In this document: positions 53,282 through 62,302 of the stretch, one piece after another
How the letters are laid out: each line of letters begins with the position of its first letter
How positions within the stretch are numbered: position 1 is the stretch's first letter
NCBI RefSeq assembly: GCF_003049575.1
Contig: NZ_PYWI01000016.1
Coordinates: 37,049 to 101,048, forward strand
Direction: 5' to 3'
Source: Lysinibacillus parviboronicapiens
GTDB lineage: Bacteria > Bacillota > Bacilli > Bacillales_A > Planococcaceae
Length of the DNA stretch: 64,000 nucleotides
Notes under the pieces: model-generated
What the model saw: only the letters and a program-made list of their open reading frames with translations
Told to the model about the DNA's origin: nothing
Database searches by the model: none
Made by a program: the position numbers and the translations under genes

Positions 53282-54226
53282 ATGATCGAAATTGAAAAAC
53301 CAAAGATTGAAACGGTGGAGATCAGCGAAGATTCCAAATATGGAAAGTTTGTTGTAGAACCGCTTGAACGCGGATATGGAAACACTTTGGGTAATTCTTT
53401 ACGTCGTATCCTTCTGTCTTCATTACCAGGGGCTGCTGTCACTTCCATTCAGATTGATGGCGTTCTTCACGAATTCTCAACTGTGGAAGGCGTAGTAGAA
53501 GATGTGGCTTCAATTATTTTGAACGTAAAAAAACTTGCTCTTAAAATCTACTCTGACGAAGAAAAAGTTATTGAGATTGATGTAAAGGGCGATGGTACAG
53601 TTACGGCTGCTGACATTACACATGACAGTGACGTAGAAATTTTAAACCCAGATCTATATATTGCAACAATCGCTAAAAACGGTCATTTACGTATGCGTAT
53701 GTACGCTCAACGCGGCCGTGGTTACACTCCTGCTGATCAAAACAAACGTGAGGATCTTCCTATCGGCGTGATCCCGATCGACTCTATTTACACTCCAGTA
53801 TCACGCGTCAATTTCCAAGTGGAAAATACTCGTGTAGGTCAGTCTTCTGACTACGACAAACTTTCTCTTGATGTGTGGACAGATGGTAGCATCGGTCCGA
53901 AAGAGGCGATTTCGCTCGGAGCAAAAATTTTAACCGAGCATCTAAACATCTTCGTTGGCATGACAGATGAGGCACAAACTGCTGAAATCATGGTCGAAAA
54001 AGAAGAAGATCAAAAAGAAAAAGTTTTAGAGATGACTATCGAAGAACTTGATCTTTCTGTTCGTTCTTATAACTGCTTAAAACGCGCTGGTATTAATACA
54101 GTACTAGAACTAGCGAATAAGTCAGAAGACGATATGATGAAAGTCCGTAACCTTGGACGTAAGTCACTTGAAGAAGTAAAAGCGAAGTTAGAAGAGCTTG
54201 GTTTAGGATTACGCAAAGAAGACTAA
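53282..54226 (+). CDS. rpoA: RNA polymerase alpha subunit
   Basis: The 314-residue protein has the N-terminal assembly domain (about 1-230, with [18 protein letters not shown] near 30-47) and the C-terminal domain (about 250-314, [19 protein letters not shown]) that contacts UP elements and regulators. GAGGGAGGGTAAATGAA precedes the ATG. Confidence 0.98.
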   Translation: MIEIEKPKIETVEISEDSKYGKFVVEPLERGYGNTLGNSLRRILLSSLPGAAVTSIQIDGVLHEFSTVEGVVEDVASIILNVKKLALKIYSDEEKVIEIDVKGDGTVTAADITHDSDVEILNPDLYIATIAKNGHLRMRMYAQRGRGYTPADQNKREDLPIGVIPIDSIYTPVSRVNFQVENTRVGQSSDYDKLSLDVWTDGSIGPKEAISLGAKILTEHLNIFVGMTDEAQTAEIMVEKEEDQKEKVLEMTIEELDLSVRSYNCLKRAGINTVLELANKSEDDMMKVRNLGRKSLEEVKAKLEELGLGLRKED

Positions 54227-54281
54227 GCGATTTAAACAAACTAACAAGATCAGATATTTTCTATAAAGGAGGGAAACATCC

Positions 54282-54662
54282 ATGGGTTACAGAAAACTTG
54301 GTCGTACAAGTTCTCAACGTAAAGCGATGTTACGTGACTTAGCTACTGATTTAATCATCAACGAGCGTATCGAAACTACTGAGGCTCGCGCTAAAGAAGT
54401 ACGTAAAGCTGTTGAAAAAATGATTACTTTAGGTAAACGCGGAGATTTACATGCACGCCGTCAAGCTGCTGCATTCATCCGTCGTGAACTAGTAACAACT
54501 ACTGACGAAGAAGGTAACGAAACAACTTCATTTGCGCTTCAAAAGCTATTTGATGATGTTGCACCACGTTATGCAGAACGTCAAGGTGGTTACACTCGTA
54601 TTCTTAAAGTAGGTCCTCGTCGTGGAGACGGTGCACCTGTTGTTGTGATTGAACTAGTTTAA
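54282..54662 (+). CDS. rplQ: 50S ribosomal protein L17
   Basis: The 126-residue protein ([20 protein letters not shown]) is about six residues longer than B. subtilis L17 because of an acidic insert [12 protein letters not shown] near 72-83. It ends the ribosomal supercluster and is followed by a terminator. Confidence 0.97.
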   Translation: MGYRKLGRTSSQRKAMLRDLATDLIINERIETTEARAKEVRKAVEKMITLGKRGDLHARRQAAAFIRRELVTTTDEEGNETTSFALQKLFDDVAPRYAERQGGYTRILKVGPRRGDGAPVVVIELV

Positions 54663-54684
54663 TCATAAGAGAAAACAAGTGGTG

Positions 54685-54716
54685 AAGAGGGTGGACCACC
54701 ACCCTCTTTCTTTATA
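54685..54716 (+). terminator. Terminator after rplQ
   Basis: AAGAGGGTGG (54685-54694) and CCACCCTCTT (54699-54708) are perfect complements with TCTTT following. Confidence 0.9.
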
Positions 54717-54741
54717 AACGATTTATACGACAAATAATTAA

Positions 54742-54890
54742 GCTGAGCGTTATGATGAGCGGACACTTTTGTGTAGCGTCTCGTTTAGCTCTCCGCACCT
54801 CATTCAAAAAAGATCAAGGGCTTGAGCACCCGTGTTTCTTGTAAATGTAACGACTAGCGCATTTCTATTGAATGAGGTGCGCGCTTTTTT
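54742..54890 (+). ncRNA. Structured non-coding element downstream of rplQ (candidate)
   Basis: A first domain pairs AGCTGAGCG (from about 54741) with CGTTTAGCT through wobbles, enclosing ACAC-TTTT-GTGT. A second domain pairs CGCACCTCATTCAA (54794-54807) perfectly with TTGAATGAGGTGCG (54868-54881), about 60 bases apart, and is followed by GCTTTTTT. An alternative stem AGCGC/GCGCT (54856-54884) would compete with it and act as terminator. The mutually exclusive stems look like a switch or attenuator. An L17 downstream element is one candidate family; I cannot confirm it. Confidence 0.45.
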
Positions 54891-54913
54891 ATTATTTTAG
54901 GGAAGTATAGGAC

Positions 54914-54940
54914 AGCGCCAATTGATGGTGCTTTTTTTTA
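54914..54940 (+). terminator. Second terminator downstream of rplQ
   Basis: AGCGCC (54914-54919) pairs with GGTGCT (54927-54932) and is followed by eight T. Confidence 0.8.
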
Positions 54941-55173
54941 TCTTCATTCAGCCGAGCAGTCCCATCTATCGATAAGGAGATAAATGTGGATTCGGCCCTT
55001 TTTCAGTTGGAGTATAAATGTTACAGATAGTGAATTGTGCAAGCCCAATTCAAATGCTGGACGCAAATATACTAAGGTGAATTTGATGGAGACATATTGA
55101 TTGTGGTGGAATTCATACATAAAACAGTGTAAGTTAGTTAGTAGAGCTGAGCATGTAGAGAGGAGTACTAGAA
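54941..55173 (+). other. ecfA1 leader
   Basis: A long-looped stem GCCGA/TCGGC (54951-54996) is followed by five T and could be a third weak terminator. Beyond it I see no promoter with two good boxes and no gene up to the ribosome site GAGAGGAG. Confidence 0.4.
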
Positions 55174-56019
55174 ATGCCCGAAATCTTATCGTTAAATAAT
55201 GTAACGTTTTCATATACACCTGATGACACAGAAAGTCGCAATGCAGTAGAAGATGTGAGCTTTGCTGTTCAGGAAGGTGAATGGATTGCCATTGTCGGTC
55301 ATAATGGCTCTGGTAAATCAACAATTGCAAAACTAATGAATGGTTTATTATTCCCGCAACAAGGGGATGTTCGTATATTACGACAAATACTGAGTGAAGA
55401 TAATTTATGGGAAAGCCGTTCACAAATCGGTATGGTGTTTCAAAACCCTGATAATCAGTTTGTCGGTGCTACGGTGCAAGATGATGTTGCCTTTGCGCTT
55501 GAAAATAACGGTGTACCATTTGAAGACATGGTAAAACGTGTACATGCAGCGCTAGAGCAAGTTAAGATGGGTAGTTTTTTAGACCATGAGCCACACCATT
55601 TATCGGGTGGGCAAAAGCAACGTGTGGCCATTGCAGGTGCACTCGCGTTAAAACCAAAGTTGTTAATCTTAGATGAAGCTACATCCATGTTAGACCCTCA
55701 AGGTCGTGCGGAGGTATTACAAACCGTTCAAACATTACGTGCAGAAACAGGTTTAACAGTTTTATCTATTACGCATGATTTAGAAGAAGCTATGCTTGCG
55801 GATCGTGTCCTTTTTATGAATGATGGTAAAAAGTTTGCAGAGGGGACACCAACCGAAATTTTTGCACTTGGGGACAAGCTTGTCGAGTTAGGACTTGACT
55901 TACCGTTTGCCATGAAGTTATCAAAGTTATTGCAAAAGGAAGGTGTTCCATTAATGGGACAACATATGACAGAAGAAGAGTTGGTGAATGATTTATGGAC
56001 ATCAAACTTCAACAAGTAA
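55174..56019 (+). CDS. ecfA1: Energy-coupling factor transporter ATPase EcfA1
   Basis: The 281-residue ATPase has Walker A GHNGSGKST near residues 40-48, signature LSGGQKQR near 143 and Walker B LLILDEATSML near 163-173, with Ala where EcfA2 has Pro in DEP. With EcfA2 and EcfT it powers vitamin and metal uptake by interchangeable S-components encoded elsewhere. ATG follows GAGAGGAG. Its end overlaps ecfA2 by 25 bases. Confidence 0.96.
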   Translation: MPEILSLNNVTFSYTPDDTESRNAVEDVSFAVQEGEWIAIVGHNGSGKSTIAKLMNGLLFPQQGDVRILRQILSEDNLWESRSQIGMVFQNPDNQFVGATVQDDVAFALENNGVPFEDMVKRVHAALEQVKMGSFLDHEPHHLSGGQKQRVAIAGALALKPKLLILDEATSMLDPQGRAEVLQTVQTLRAETGLTVLSITHDLEEAMLADRVLFMNDGKKFAEGTPTEIFALGDKLVELGLDLPFAMKLSKLLQKEGVPLMGQHMTEEELVNDLWTSNFNK

Positions 56020-56867
56020 GCTATGCTTATGCACAAGGTACACCCTTCGAAAAACGTGCTTTGTTTGATGTGAATTTTGCTATTCCATCACATACCTATC
56101 AAGCGATTATTGGCCATACTGGCTCTGGTAAATCAACAATTCTTCAGCATTTTAATGCACTGTTAAAGCCAACATCCGGTGAAGTACATATCGGAGATCG
56201 GGTTGTTGTAGCTGGGAAAAAAGCGAAAGATTTAAAAGCTGTACGTCAAAAGGTTGGCATTGTTTTTCAATTTCCAGAGCATCAGCTTTTTGAAGAAACA
56301 GTATTGAAGGATATTATGTTTGGTCCCATGAATTTTGGGGTGCCAGAGAAGGAGGCTGAAATTCGTGCAAGAGAGCTTGTACGTTTAGTAGGTCTGCCGG
56401 AAAACGTTCTTGAAAAGTCACCTTTCGATTTATCAGGTGGGCAAATGCGTCGTGTAGCAATTGCTGGCGTCCTGGCAATAGAGCCAGAAGTCATTGTTTT
56501 AGACGAACCAACGGCTGGGCTTGATCCACGTGGACAAAAAGAGATTATGGATATGTTTTATTCGTTGCATCAGGAACGAGGCTTAACGACAATTCTTGTT
56601 ACTCATAGTATGGAAGATGCTGCGCGCTATGCAGACAATATTGTCATAATGCATGAGGGCAAAAATGTGTTGAGTGGAACCCCACGTGAAATTTTTAAGG
56701 ATGTTCAGACATTGAAGGAGCTTCGTTTAGAACCGCCTCGTATTGTGCGCTTTCAACATAAAATTGAAAAGATGATGAATTCATCACTATCAAAGGTATG
56801 TTTAACAGAAGAGGAGCTAGCAAATGAAATTGCCGGGTTGTTAAGAAAGGAGCGTGCGGAGTCATGA
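55995..56867 (+). CDS. ecfA2: Energy-coupling factor transporter ATPase EcfA2
   Basis: This 290-residue partner ATPase has Walker A GHTGSGKST near 39-47, signature LSGGQMRR near 146 and Walker B VIVLDEPTAGLD near 165-176. The start lies inside ecfA1, so the two subunits should be made in fixed ratio by coupled translation. Its stop overlaps the ecfT start. Confidence 0.96.
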   Translation: MDIKLQQVSYAYAQGTPFEKRALFDVNFAIPSHTYQAIIGHTGSGKSTILQHFNALLKPTSGEVHIGDRVVVAGKKAKDLKAVRQKVGIVFQFPEHQLFEETVLKDIMFGPMNFGVPEKEAEIRARELVRLVGLPENVLEKSPFDLSGGQMRRVAIAGVLAIEPEVIVLDEPTAGLDPRGQKEIMDMFYSLHQERGLTTILVTHSMEDAARYADNIVIMHEGKNVLSGTPREIFKDVQTLKELRLEPPRIVRFQHKIEKMMNSSLSKVCLTEEELANEIAGLLRKERAES

Positions 56868-57661
56868 TGGAAAAAATGATTTTCGGGCGCTTCCTACCTG
56901 GAAATTCCCCTGTGCATAAGCTTGACCCACGATCAAAACTTATATTCGTGTTCGCATTTATCATTATCGTTTTTTTAGCAAATAATACGATAACATATGC
57001 AATGTTACTTGCCTTTACTTTATTTATTGTTTTAGTGTCACGTATTCGCTTGTATTTTTTAATAAATGGTTTGAAGCCTGTGCTCTTTTTAATGGCTTTT
57101 ACGTTCTTACTTCATATTTTTATGACGAAAGAAGGCGATCTATTATTTCACTGGAGGTTTATCTCCGTTTATGAAGAAGGTGTTCGCCAAGGGATATTTA
57201 TTTCAGTAAGATTCCTTGTTTTAGTGTTTATGACATCAATTTTAACATTAACAACGTCACCAATTTCAATTACAGATGGTATTGAAGTGCTACTAAACCC
57301 ATTAAAAAAAGTGAAGGTACCTGTACATGAGCTAGCCCTTATGATGTCAATCTCTCTGCGCTTTATTCCGACTTTAATGGATGAGACAGATAAAATTATG
57401 AAGGCGCAAATGGCACGTGGTTCTGATTTGTCTTCCGGGCCTATCAAGGATCGTATTAAAGCCGTCGTACCTCTACTAGTACCACTCTTTGTAAGTGCTT
57501 TTAAACGTGCTGAGGATTTGGCAACTGCAATGGAAGTACGAGGTTACCGTGGGGGCGAAGGACGTACCCGTTATCGTCAGCTGAAGTGGGACATGGGCGA
57601 TACATTTGCTCTTGTATTATTAGTAGCAATGGCTGTATTACTATTCTTTTATAGAAGTTAA
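56867..57661 (+). CDS. ecfT: Energy-coupling factor transporter transmembrane protein EcfT
   Basis: The 264-residue protein has hydrophobic helices at about 25-45, 48-66, 70-88, 105-125 and 240-262 and the two cytoplasmic coupling motifs, MARGSD near 183 and EVRGYRGG near 223, that touch the ATPases. ATG 56867 and ATG 56864 are both possible; the former is better spaced from GGAG, the latter overlaps the ecfA2 stop. In B. subtilis the same three genes sit between rplQ and truA. Confidence 0.95.
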   Translation: MEKMIFGRFLPGNSPVHKLDPRSKLIFVFAFIIIVFLANNTITYAMLLAFTLFIVLVSRIRLYFLINGLKPVLFLMAFTFLLHIFMTKEGDLLFHWRFISVYEEGVRQGIFISVRFLVLVFMTSILTLTTSPISITDGIEVLLNPLKKVKVPVHELALMMSISLRFIPTLMDETDKIMKAQMARGSDLSSGPIKDRIKAVVPLLVPLFVSAFKRAEDLATAMEVRGYRGGEGRTRYRQLKWDMGDTFALVLLVAMAVLLFFYRS

Positions 57662-57674
57662 AAGGAGTAACTTT

Positions 57675-58415
57675 ATGCGACGATTAAAAGCAATAATTAG
57701 TTATGATGGAACGCAATTTTCTGGCTACCAAGTGCAACCCGGGGAACGTACGGTACAAGCAGAACTTGAGCGAGTACTTGCCATCATGCATAAAGGGGAA
57801 AAGGTCAAAGTGACCGCGAGTGGTCGTACGGATGCAAGAGTACATGCTACAGGGCAAGTACTGCATTTTGATACGCCGCTGACTATCCCGGTAGAAAAAT
57901 ATATGAAAGCACTAAATGTTCAGTTACCAAAGGATATCCGGGTATTAGCAATGGAAGAAGTGGCTGCTGATTTTCATGCGCGCTATAGTGTGGTAGGAAA
58001 GCGCTATCGTTATATTTGGTCATGTGAGACTGTTCAAAGTCCATTCCGCAGACATTACACGGTAGAGACAAATGGTCTGAAGCCAGATGTGGCAGCAATG
58101 CAGGAGGCGGCAAAGGCGATAATTGGTACGCATGATTTCTCATGCTTCTGTGCGGCCAATACAAGTGTGCAAGATAAGGTGAGAACAGTGAATACACTTC
58201 GGTTTGAATGGCATGGAGAAGAGCTACATATGATTATCGAAGGTAGTGGCTTCCTATATAACATGGTGCGCATTATTGCAGGTACTTTATGGGAAGTTGG
58301 TATCGGGCGTCGCGATATTATCAATGTGGAAAAGGTTGTAGCATCCATGAATCGCGATAAAGCTGGTAAAACTGCACCAGCACAAGGCTTATATCTTGAA
58401 AAAGTCTTCTATTAA
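57675..58415 (+). CDS. truA: tRNA pseudouridine(38-40) synthase TruA
   Basis: The 246-residue enzyme starts with ISYDGTQFSGYQVQP and has the catalytic aspartate in SGRTDARVHA near residues 51-60. It modifies the anticodon stem at positions 38-40. AAAAGGAG lies seven bases before the ATG, 13 bases after ecfT. Confidence 0.97.
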   Translation: MRRLKAIISYDGTQFSGYQVQPGERTVQAELERVLAIMHKGEKVKVTASGRTDARVHATGQVLHFDTPLTIPVEKYMKALNVQLPKDIRVLAMEEVAADFHARYSVVGKRYRYIWSCETVQSPFRRHYTVETNGLKPDVAAMQEAAKAIIGTHDFSCFCAANTSVQDKVRTVNTLRFEWHGEELHMIIEGSGFLYNMVRIIAGTLWEVGIGRRDIINVEKVVASMNRDKAGKTAPAQGLYLEKVFY

Positions 58416-58494
58416 TGATGTACGTACATGAATTTTATTTAGAGGTAAATAGGAAAATTATTATCCAAAAATGGGTGTAAATACGCCAAGGTAA

Positions 58495-58528
58495 ACCTGG
58501 TGATTTTCCCTATACAACATCACCAGGT
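58495..58528 (+). other. Perfect hairpin between truA and rplM
   Basis: ACCTGGTGAT (58495-58504) and ATCACCAGGT (58519-58528) pair exactly around a 14-base loop. Only GTTTAAT follows, so it is a poor terminator though well placed to end the truA transcript. Confidence 0.55.
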
Positions 58529-58543
58529 GTTTAATGAAATTAC

Positions 58544-58572
58544 TTGACTTTAAAAGTCATTCATTATATGAT
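58544..58572 (+). promoter_or_regulatory. Sigma-A promoter of rplM-rpsI
   Basis: TTGACT (58544-58549) and TATGAT (58567-58572) are 17 bases apart. Confidence 0.8.
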
Positions 58573-58579
58573 AACAGAT

Positions 58580-58640
58580 GGTATTTTCATTACCACCACA
58601 AATAAGCCCCGAAACTTATAGTGTAGTCTAATGAAAAATA
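58580..58640 (+). promoter_or_regulatory. L13-type leader of rplM
   Basis: The segment contains AATAAGCCCCGAAACTTATA, a small ATAAG/CTTAT stem, followed by GTGTAGTCTAA, which resembles the Bacillales L13 leader recalled from the family description. L13 is the presumed ligand. The match was not computed. Confidence 0.6.
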
Positions 58641-58672
58641 ACGGTAATCGAATTGATTAGGAGGATATATAC

Positions 58673-59110
58673 ATGCGTACAACATTCATGGCTAAAGGTC
58701 ACGAAGTAGACCGTAAATGGTTAGTAGTTGATGCAGAAGGCCAAACTCTTGGACGTTTAGCTTCTGAAGTAGCTGCAATCTTACGTGGTAAACATAAACC
58801 AACATTCACACCAAACGTTGACACAGGTGATCACGTAATCATCATCAACGCTGACAAAATCCATTTAACTGGTAACAAATTAGAGGGTAAACTTTACCGT
58901 CACCATACTCAATTTGCGGGTGGTTTAAAAACTCGTACTGCTGGTGAAATGTTAGAAAAGTACCCAACAAAAATGATCGAATTAGCAATCAAAGGGATGC
59001 TTCCTAAAAACTCTTTAGGTCGTAAAATGTTTGGTAAACTTAACGTTTACACTGGAACAGAGCACCCACATGCTGCACAAAAACCAGAAGCATATGAGCT
59101 TCGCGGATAA
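58673..59110 (+). CDS. rplM: 50S ribosomal protein L13
   Basis: The 145-residue protein ([20 protein letters not shown]) equals B. subtilis L13 in length and has [16 protein letters not shown] near 101-116. It is an early 50S assembly protein. GGAGGATATATAC precedes the ATG. Confidence 0.98.
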   Translation: MRTTFMAKGHEVDRKWLVVDAEGQTLGRLASEVAAILRGKHKPTFTPNVDTGDHVIIINADKIHLTGNKLEGKLYRHHTQFAGGLKTRTAGEMLEKYPTKMIELAIKGMLPKNSLGRKMFGKLNVYTGTEHPHAAQKPEAYELRG

Positions 59111-59135
59111 TATAAATTAAGAGGAGGATATTACT

Positions 59136-59528
59136 TTGGCACAAGTTCAATACATCGGCACTGGTCGCCGTAAAAGCTCTGTAGCTCGTGTACGTTTAGT
59201 ACCAGGTACAGGTAAAATTGTTATCAACAAGCGTGAAATCGAAGAATACGTACCATTCGCTGCATTACGTGAAGTAATTAAACAACCATTAGTAGCTACT
59301 GAAACTACAGGAAGCTATGATATCCACGTAAACGTTAACGGTGGTGGATACACTGGTCAAGCTGGTGCTGTTCGTCACGGTATCGCTCGTGCTCTACTTC
59401 AAGTAGACCCTGATTTCCGTGCTGCACTAAAATCTGCTGGATTACTTACTCGTGATTCACGTATGAAAGAGCGTAAAAAACCAGGTCTACGCGGCGCTCG
59501 TCGTGCACCTCAGTTCTCAAAACGTTAA
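59136..59528 (+). CDS. rpsI: 30S ribosomal protein S9
   Basis: This 130-residue protein has [19 protein letters not shown] near 69-87 and the C-terminal tail RRAPQFSKR whose final Arg reaches the P-site tRNA. It starts with TTG behind AGGAGGATATTAC. Confidence 0.98.
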   Translation: MAQVQYIGTGRRKSSVARVRLVPGTGKIVINKREIEEYVPFAALREVIKQPLVATETTGSYDIHVNVNGGGYTGQAGAVRHGIARALLQVDPDFRAALKSAGLLTRDSRMKERKKPGLRGARRAPQFSKR

Positions 59529-59550
59529 TCTACGGATTATTCTTATCAAA

Positions 59551-59581
59551 CTCTCAAGCTTATGCTTGGGAGTTTTTTTTT
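59551..59581 (+). terminator. Terminator after rpsI
   Basis: CTCTCAAGC (59551-59559) pairs with GCTTGGGAG (59564-59572) with one wobble, and nine T follow. Confidence 0.92.
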
Positions 59582-59589
59582 ACTTTGTA

Positions 59590-59618
59590 GCATAGTTCCA
59601 TCACTATTTTCGTACACT
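59590..59618 (+). promoter_or_regulatory. Candidate sporulation (sigma-E-like) promoter of cwlD
   Basis: GCATAGT (59590-59596) and CGTACACT (59611-59618) are 14 bases apart, near the sigma-E pattern of an ATA-type -35 and a CATACANT-type -10. B. subtilis cwlD is transcribed by sporulation sigma factors. No sigma-A-like promoter stands out. Confidence 0.4.
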
Positions 59619-59643
59619 ATATGTAAAAGGGTGGTGGATATGG

Positions 59644-60357
59644 GTGAAGCGCTGGCTTGCACTAGGAGTGATTATGCTAATGAGTATAGTATTCGTGGCA
59701 TATGAGACAAATGCTTCGGACCGTAACTTCTTCTTACCAGACCCACTTAGTGGCATGAAAATTGTCATTGATGCGGGGCATGGTGGTGAGGATGGAGGTG
59801 CTTCAAAGGGCGAAGTAATTGAAAAGGAAATCACACTTGCTATTGCGCAGCAAGTAGAGAAGCGATTAAAGAAGAAGGGCGCAACGGTCGTGATGACACG
59901 AACGAAAAATGGTGATGTGATTGATGAGCACGCGTCATCAGAGCAGTATAGTACATTAAGAGAACGAAAAAAACAGGACATCTTTTTACGCAAGGATATT
60001 GTTGAAAAAGAACAACCCAATGTCTTTATTACAATTCACGCGAATGCAATTCCAGAAACAAAATGGCGAGGAGCACAAGTGTTTTATCATAAAGGCGGAC
60101 ATGCTGACGGAGAATTGCTAGCAAAGAGCATTCAACAATCAATCCGTACGAACTTACAAAATACAGATCGAGAAGCACTGTCGATTAAGCAGATTTATTT
60201 ATTGAAGAAAGTGGAGGTTCCTGCAGCATTAGTTGAGACTGGCTTTATCAGTAATGACGAGGAACGTGCATTACTAGTTGATAAGAAATATCAAGAAAAG
60301 ATGGCAGATGCCATCGTAGAAGGTATAGAAGATTATCTATTAGCAAAAATTGAATAG
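59644..60357 (+). CDS. cwlD: Spore cortex N-acetylmuramoyl-L-alanine amidase CwlD
   Basis: The 237-residue protein has an N-terminal signal anchor (about 4-20) and an Amidase_3 domain with zinc ligands His46 in DAGHGG, the Glu of IEKEI near 61, His in FITIHANA and the catalytic Glu in ALVETGF. CwlD removes stem peptides so that PdaA can form muramic-delta-lactam in spore cortex. The GTG start is preceded by GGGTGGTGG. It is monocistronic between terminators. Confidence 0.94.
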   Translation: MKRWLALGVIMLMSIVFVAYETNASDRNFFLPDPLSGMKIVIDAGHGGEDGGASKGEVIEKEITLAIAQQVEKRLKKKGATVVMTRTKNGDVIDEHASSEQYSTLRERKKQDIFLRKDIVEKEQPNVFITIHANAIPETKWRGAQVFYHKGGHADGELLAKSIQQSIRTNLQNTDREALSIKQIYLLKKVEVPAALVETGFISNDEERALLVDKKYQEKMADAIVEGIEDYLLAKIE

Positions 60358-60429
60358 AGCACCTGCAACCACGTAAATCAAATCATTATGATATACTAAC
60401 ATTGAGATAATATAAGGGGAGTGTTCGTC

Positions 60430-61485
60430 GTGATAACAGAACAACAAGTGCGAGAAATATTAGGACAACTACAAGATCCATTTTTACATAAATCATTAGC
60501 AGAAACAGATGGAATTACAAATGTTGCAATTAAAGAAGAAAAAAATCATGTCAGTGTGAAAATTGCTATTGCTAAAACAAATACGCCTGAGCAGATGCAA
60601 CTGCAAATGAAAATTGTTGATGTATTAAAAGAAGCGGGCGCTAACACAGTCGGAATTCGCTTTGAAGAATTACCGACAGAGAAATTACAAAGCTTCCGTG
60701 GAACAGCAACAGAGGCAGAAGCTCAAGATATATTATCACCACTTAGCACAGTGCAAGTTATTTCAATTGCTTCTGGTAAGGGTGGTGTAGGGAAATCTAC
60801 CGTATCAGTTAACTTAGCTGTTGCTTTGGCACGTCTAGGAAAAAAAGTTGGTTTAATTGATGCTGATATATATGGCTTCAGTGTACCAGATATGATGGGT
60901 GTTACGGACATGCCGAAAGTAGTCGACAACCGGATCTTCCCGGTGGACCGTTTAGGCGTTAAGGTAATCTCAATGGGCTTCTTCGTTGAAAATAATGCAC
61001 CAATTGTATGGCGTGGACCAATGTTAGGGAAAGTATTAGATCAATTCTTCCGAGATGTAGAGTGGGGAGAGCTTGATTACTTACTATTAGATTTACCTCC
61101 AGGTACAGGTGATGTCGCTTTAGATATTCACCAAATGCTACCGTCATCAAAAGAAATTGTAGTGACGACACCACATCCGACAGCAGCTTTCGTAGCAGCG
61201 CGTGCAGGGGCTATGGCTTTACAAACAGATCATGAAATTTTAGGTGTGATTGAAAATATGGCATGGTTCGAGTCGAAATCAGGAGAGCGTGAATTTGTAT
61301 TCGGACAAGGTGGAGGGCCAAAATTAGCAGACGAGTTACGTACAGAGTTACTTGGGCAAATTCCACTGGGGCAACCAGACTGGACAGATGAGGATTTCGC
61401 GCCTTCCGTTTATGCAGAGAAGCACAATACTGGACAAATCTATTTAGATATAGCTGCGGAAGTAATAAAAAAATTAAATAAATAA
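60430..61485 (+). CDS. salA: Mrp/NBP35-type P-loop ATPase SalA
   Basis: From GTG 60430 the protein is 351 residues: an N-terminal MIP18-like domain (about 1-90) and a MinD-type ATPase with deviant Walker A ASGKGGVGKST near 115 and DLPPGTGDVALD near 220. In B. subtilis SalA derepresses aprE by repressing scoC and resembles Fe-S carriers, though the usual CxxC is not apparent. AAGGGGAGTG lies eight bases upstream; GTG 60421 is inside that site. Confidence 0.94.
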   Translation: MITEQQVREILGQLQDPFLHKSLAETDGITNVAIKEEKNHVSVKIAIAKTNTPEQMQLQMKIVDVLKEAGANTVGIRFEELPTEKLQSFRGTATEAEAQDILSPLSTVQVISIASGKGGVGKSTVSVNLAVALARLGKKVGLIDADIYGFSVPDMMGVTDMPKVVDNRIFPVDRLGVKVISMGFFVENNAPIVWRGPMLGKVLDQFFRDVEWGELDYLLLDLPPGTGDVALDIHQMLPSSKEIVVTTPHPTAAFVAARAGAMALQTDHEILGVIENMAWFESKSGEREFVFGQGGGPKLADELRTELLGQIPLGQPDWTDEDFAPSVYAEKHNTGQIYLDIAAEVIKKLNK

Positions 61486-61487
61486 AC

Positions 61488-61525
61488 AAAAACGGATTTC
61501 CTCAAGATGCAGGAAATCCGTTTTT
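61488..61525. terminator. Bidirectional terminator between salA and gerD
   Basis: AAAAACGGATTTCCT (61488-61502) and AGGAAATCCGTTTTT (61511-61525) are perfect complements between convergent genes. Confidence 0.95.
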
Positions 61526-61540
61526 CTATAATGTAGAGGA

Positions 61541-62152
61541 TTATTGCTTATTTTTTTGGTCATTTTCAGAACTTCCGCCACTTTCGCCGCTAGTCTCTTT
61601 CTTCTCTCCTCCATCAGCAGATGAACTTCCCTCACCGCTCTTTTTAATGAGCTCCTGCCATTTCGATTGCATAAGAGGACTTTCAATCGTTTCTTTTACG
61701 ACTTCCTCCATTTGTTTCCGAAGGTTAGCGGATTTTAAAATCGTCTCCAACTGCTTTTGCATATCGGGCTGACCAAAGAAAGCCTCCATATCCTTTTGGA
61801 AAGTAGGGTCTTTTATAAGTTCCTTCATAATATCCTGCTGTTGCTTTTGCATACTCTTAGCTACAGTCTCTTTAAATTTTGGATCTTCAAAAGTTTTTTT
61901 CCAAAAATCCTCTGCTTCTTTTGAAAGTAAAGTTTCCTCTGTTGCTTTCTTTACTTCCTCATGTTCCAAAATCAATAATTCACGAAAACTTGGCTCCTCT
62001 AAAAGCTGTCGCAGTGCCTTTTTACCATCCTCTGTTTGAAGAGAGTCAATCATAATTTTTTTTATTTCATCATAGGACATGGTAGAGGTTTTATCTTGTG
62101 CACAGGCAGTAAGGATAAGCATCAGAATTAGTAATAAGGTGAATTTTCGCAT
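61541..62152 (-). CDS. gerD: Spore germination lipoprotein GerD
   Basis: From ATG 62152 the protein is 203 residues, with a lipoprotein signal peptide (MRKFTLLLILMLILTAC, Cys17 the lipidation site), a helical repeat-like body rich in Lys and Glu (EDPKFKETVAKSM, IKDPTFQKDMEAF), and a low-complexity Ser/Gly/Glu tail. GerD scaffolds germinant receptors in the spore inner membrane. I chose 62152 because AAAGGAC ends eight bases before it; ATG 62158 is too close. Unlike most neighbours it lies on the minus strand. Confidence 0.92.
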   Translation of the reverse strand: MRKFTLLLILMLILTACAQDKTSTMSYDEIKKIMIDSLQTEDGKKALRQLLEEPSFRELLILEHEEVKKATEETLLSKEAEDFWKKTFEDPKFKETVAKSMQKQQQDIMKELIKDPTFQKDMEAFFGQPDMQKQLETILKSANLRKQMEEVVKETIESPLMQSKWQELIKKSGEGSSSADGGEKKETSGESGGSSENDQKNKQ

Positions 62153-62302
62153 TAACATCAGTCCTTTCTATAGATAGACTCTTTCAATTATTGTTCACAT
62201 TTATGATGACTTTATGTATTGGATGGGATGAGAAATAGCTTTTTTAACAATGCATTGTTAAAATGAGTACAGATATATTGAGAAATTGGGGGATTTTTTG
62301 TT

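Noticed and set aside
54720..55173. Known riboswitch or 6S/SRP RNA upstream of ecfA1
   Set aside because: No conserved core of a riboswitch, 6S, SRP or RNase P RNA was recognised; the element is listed only as a candidate structured RNA.
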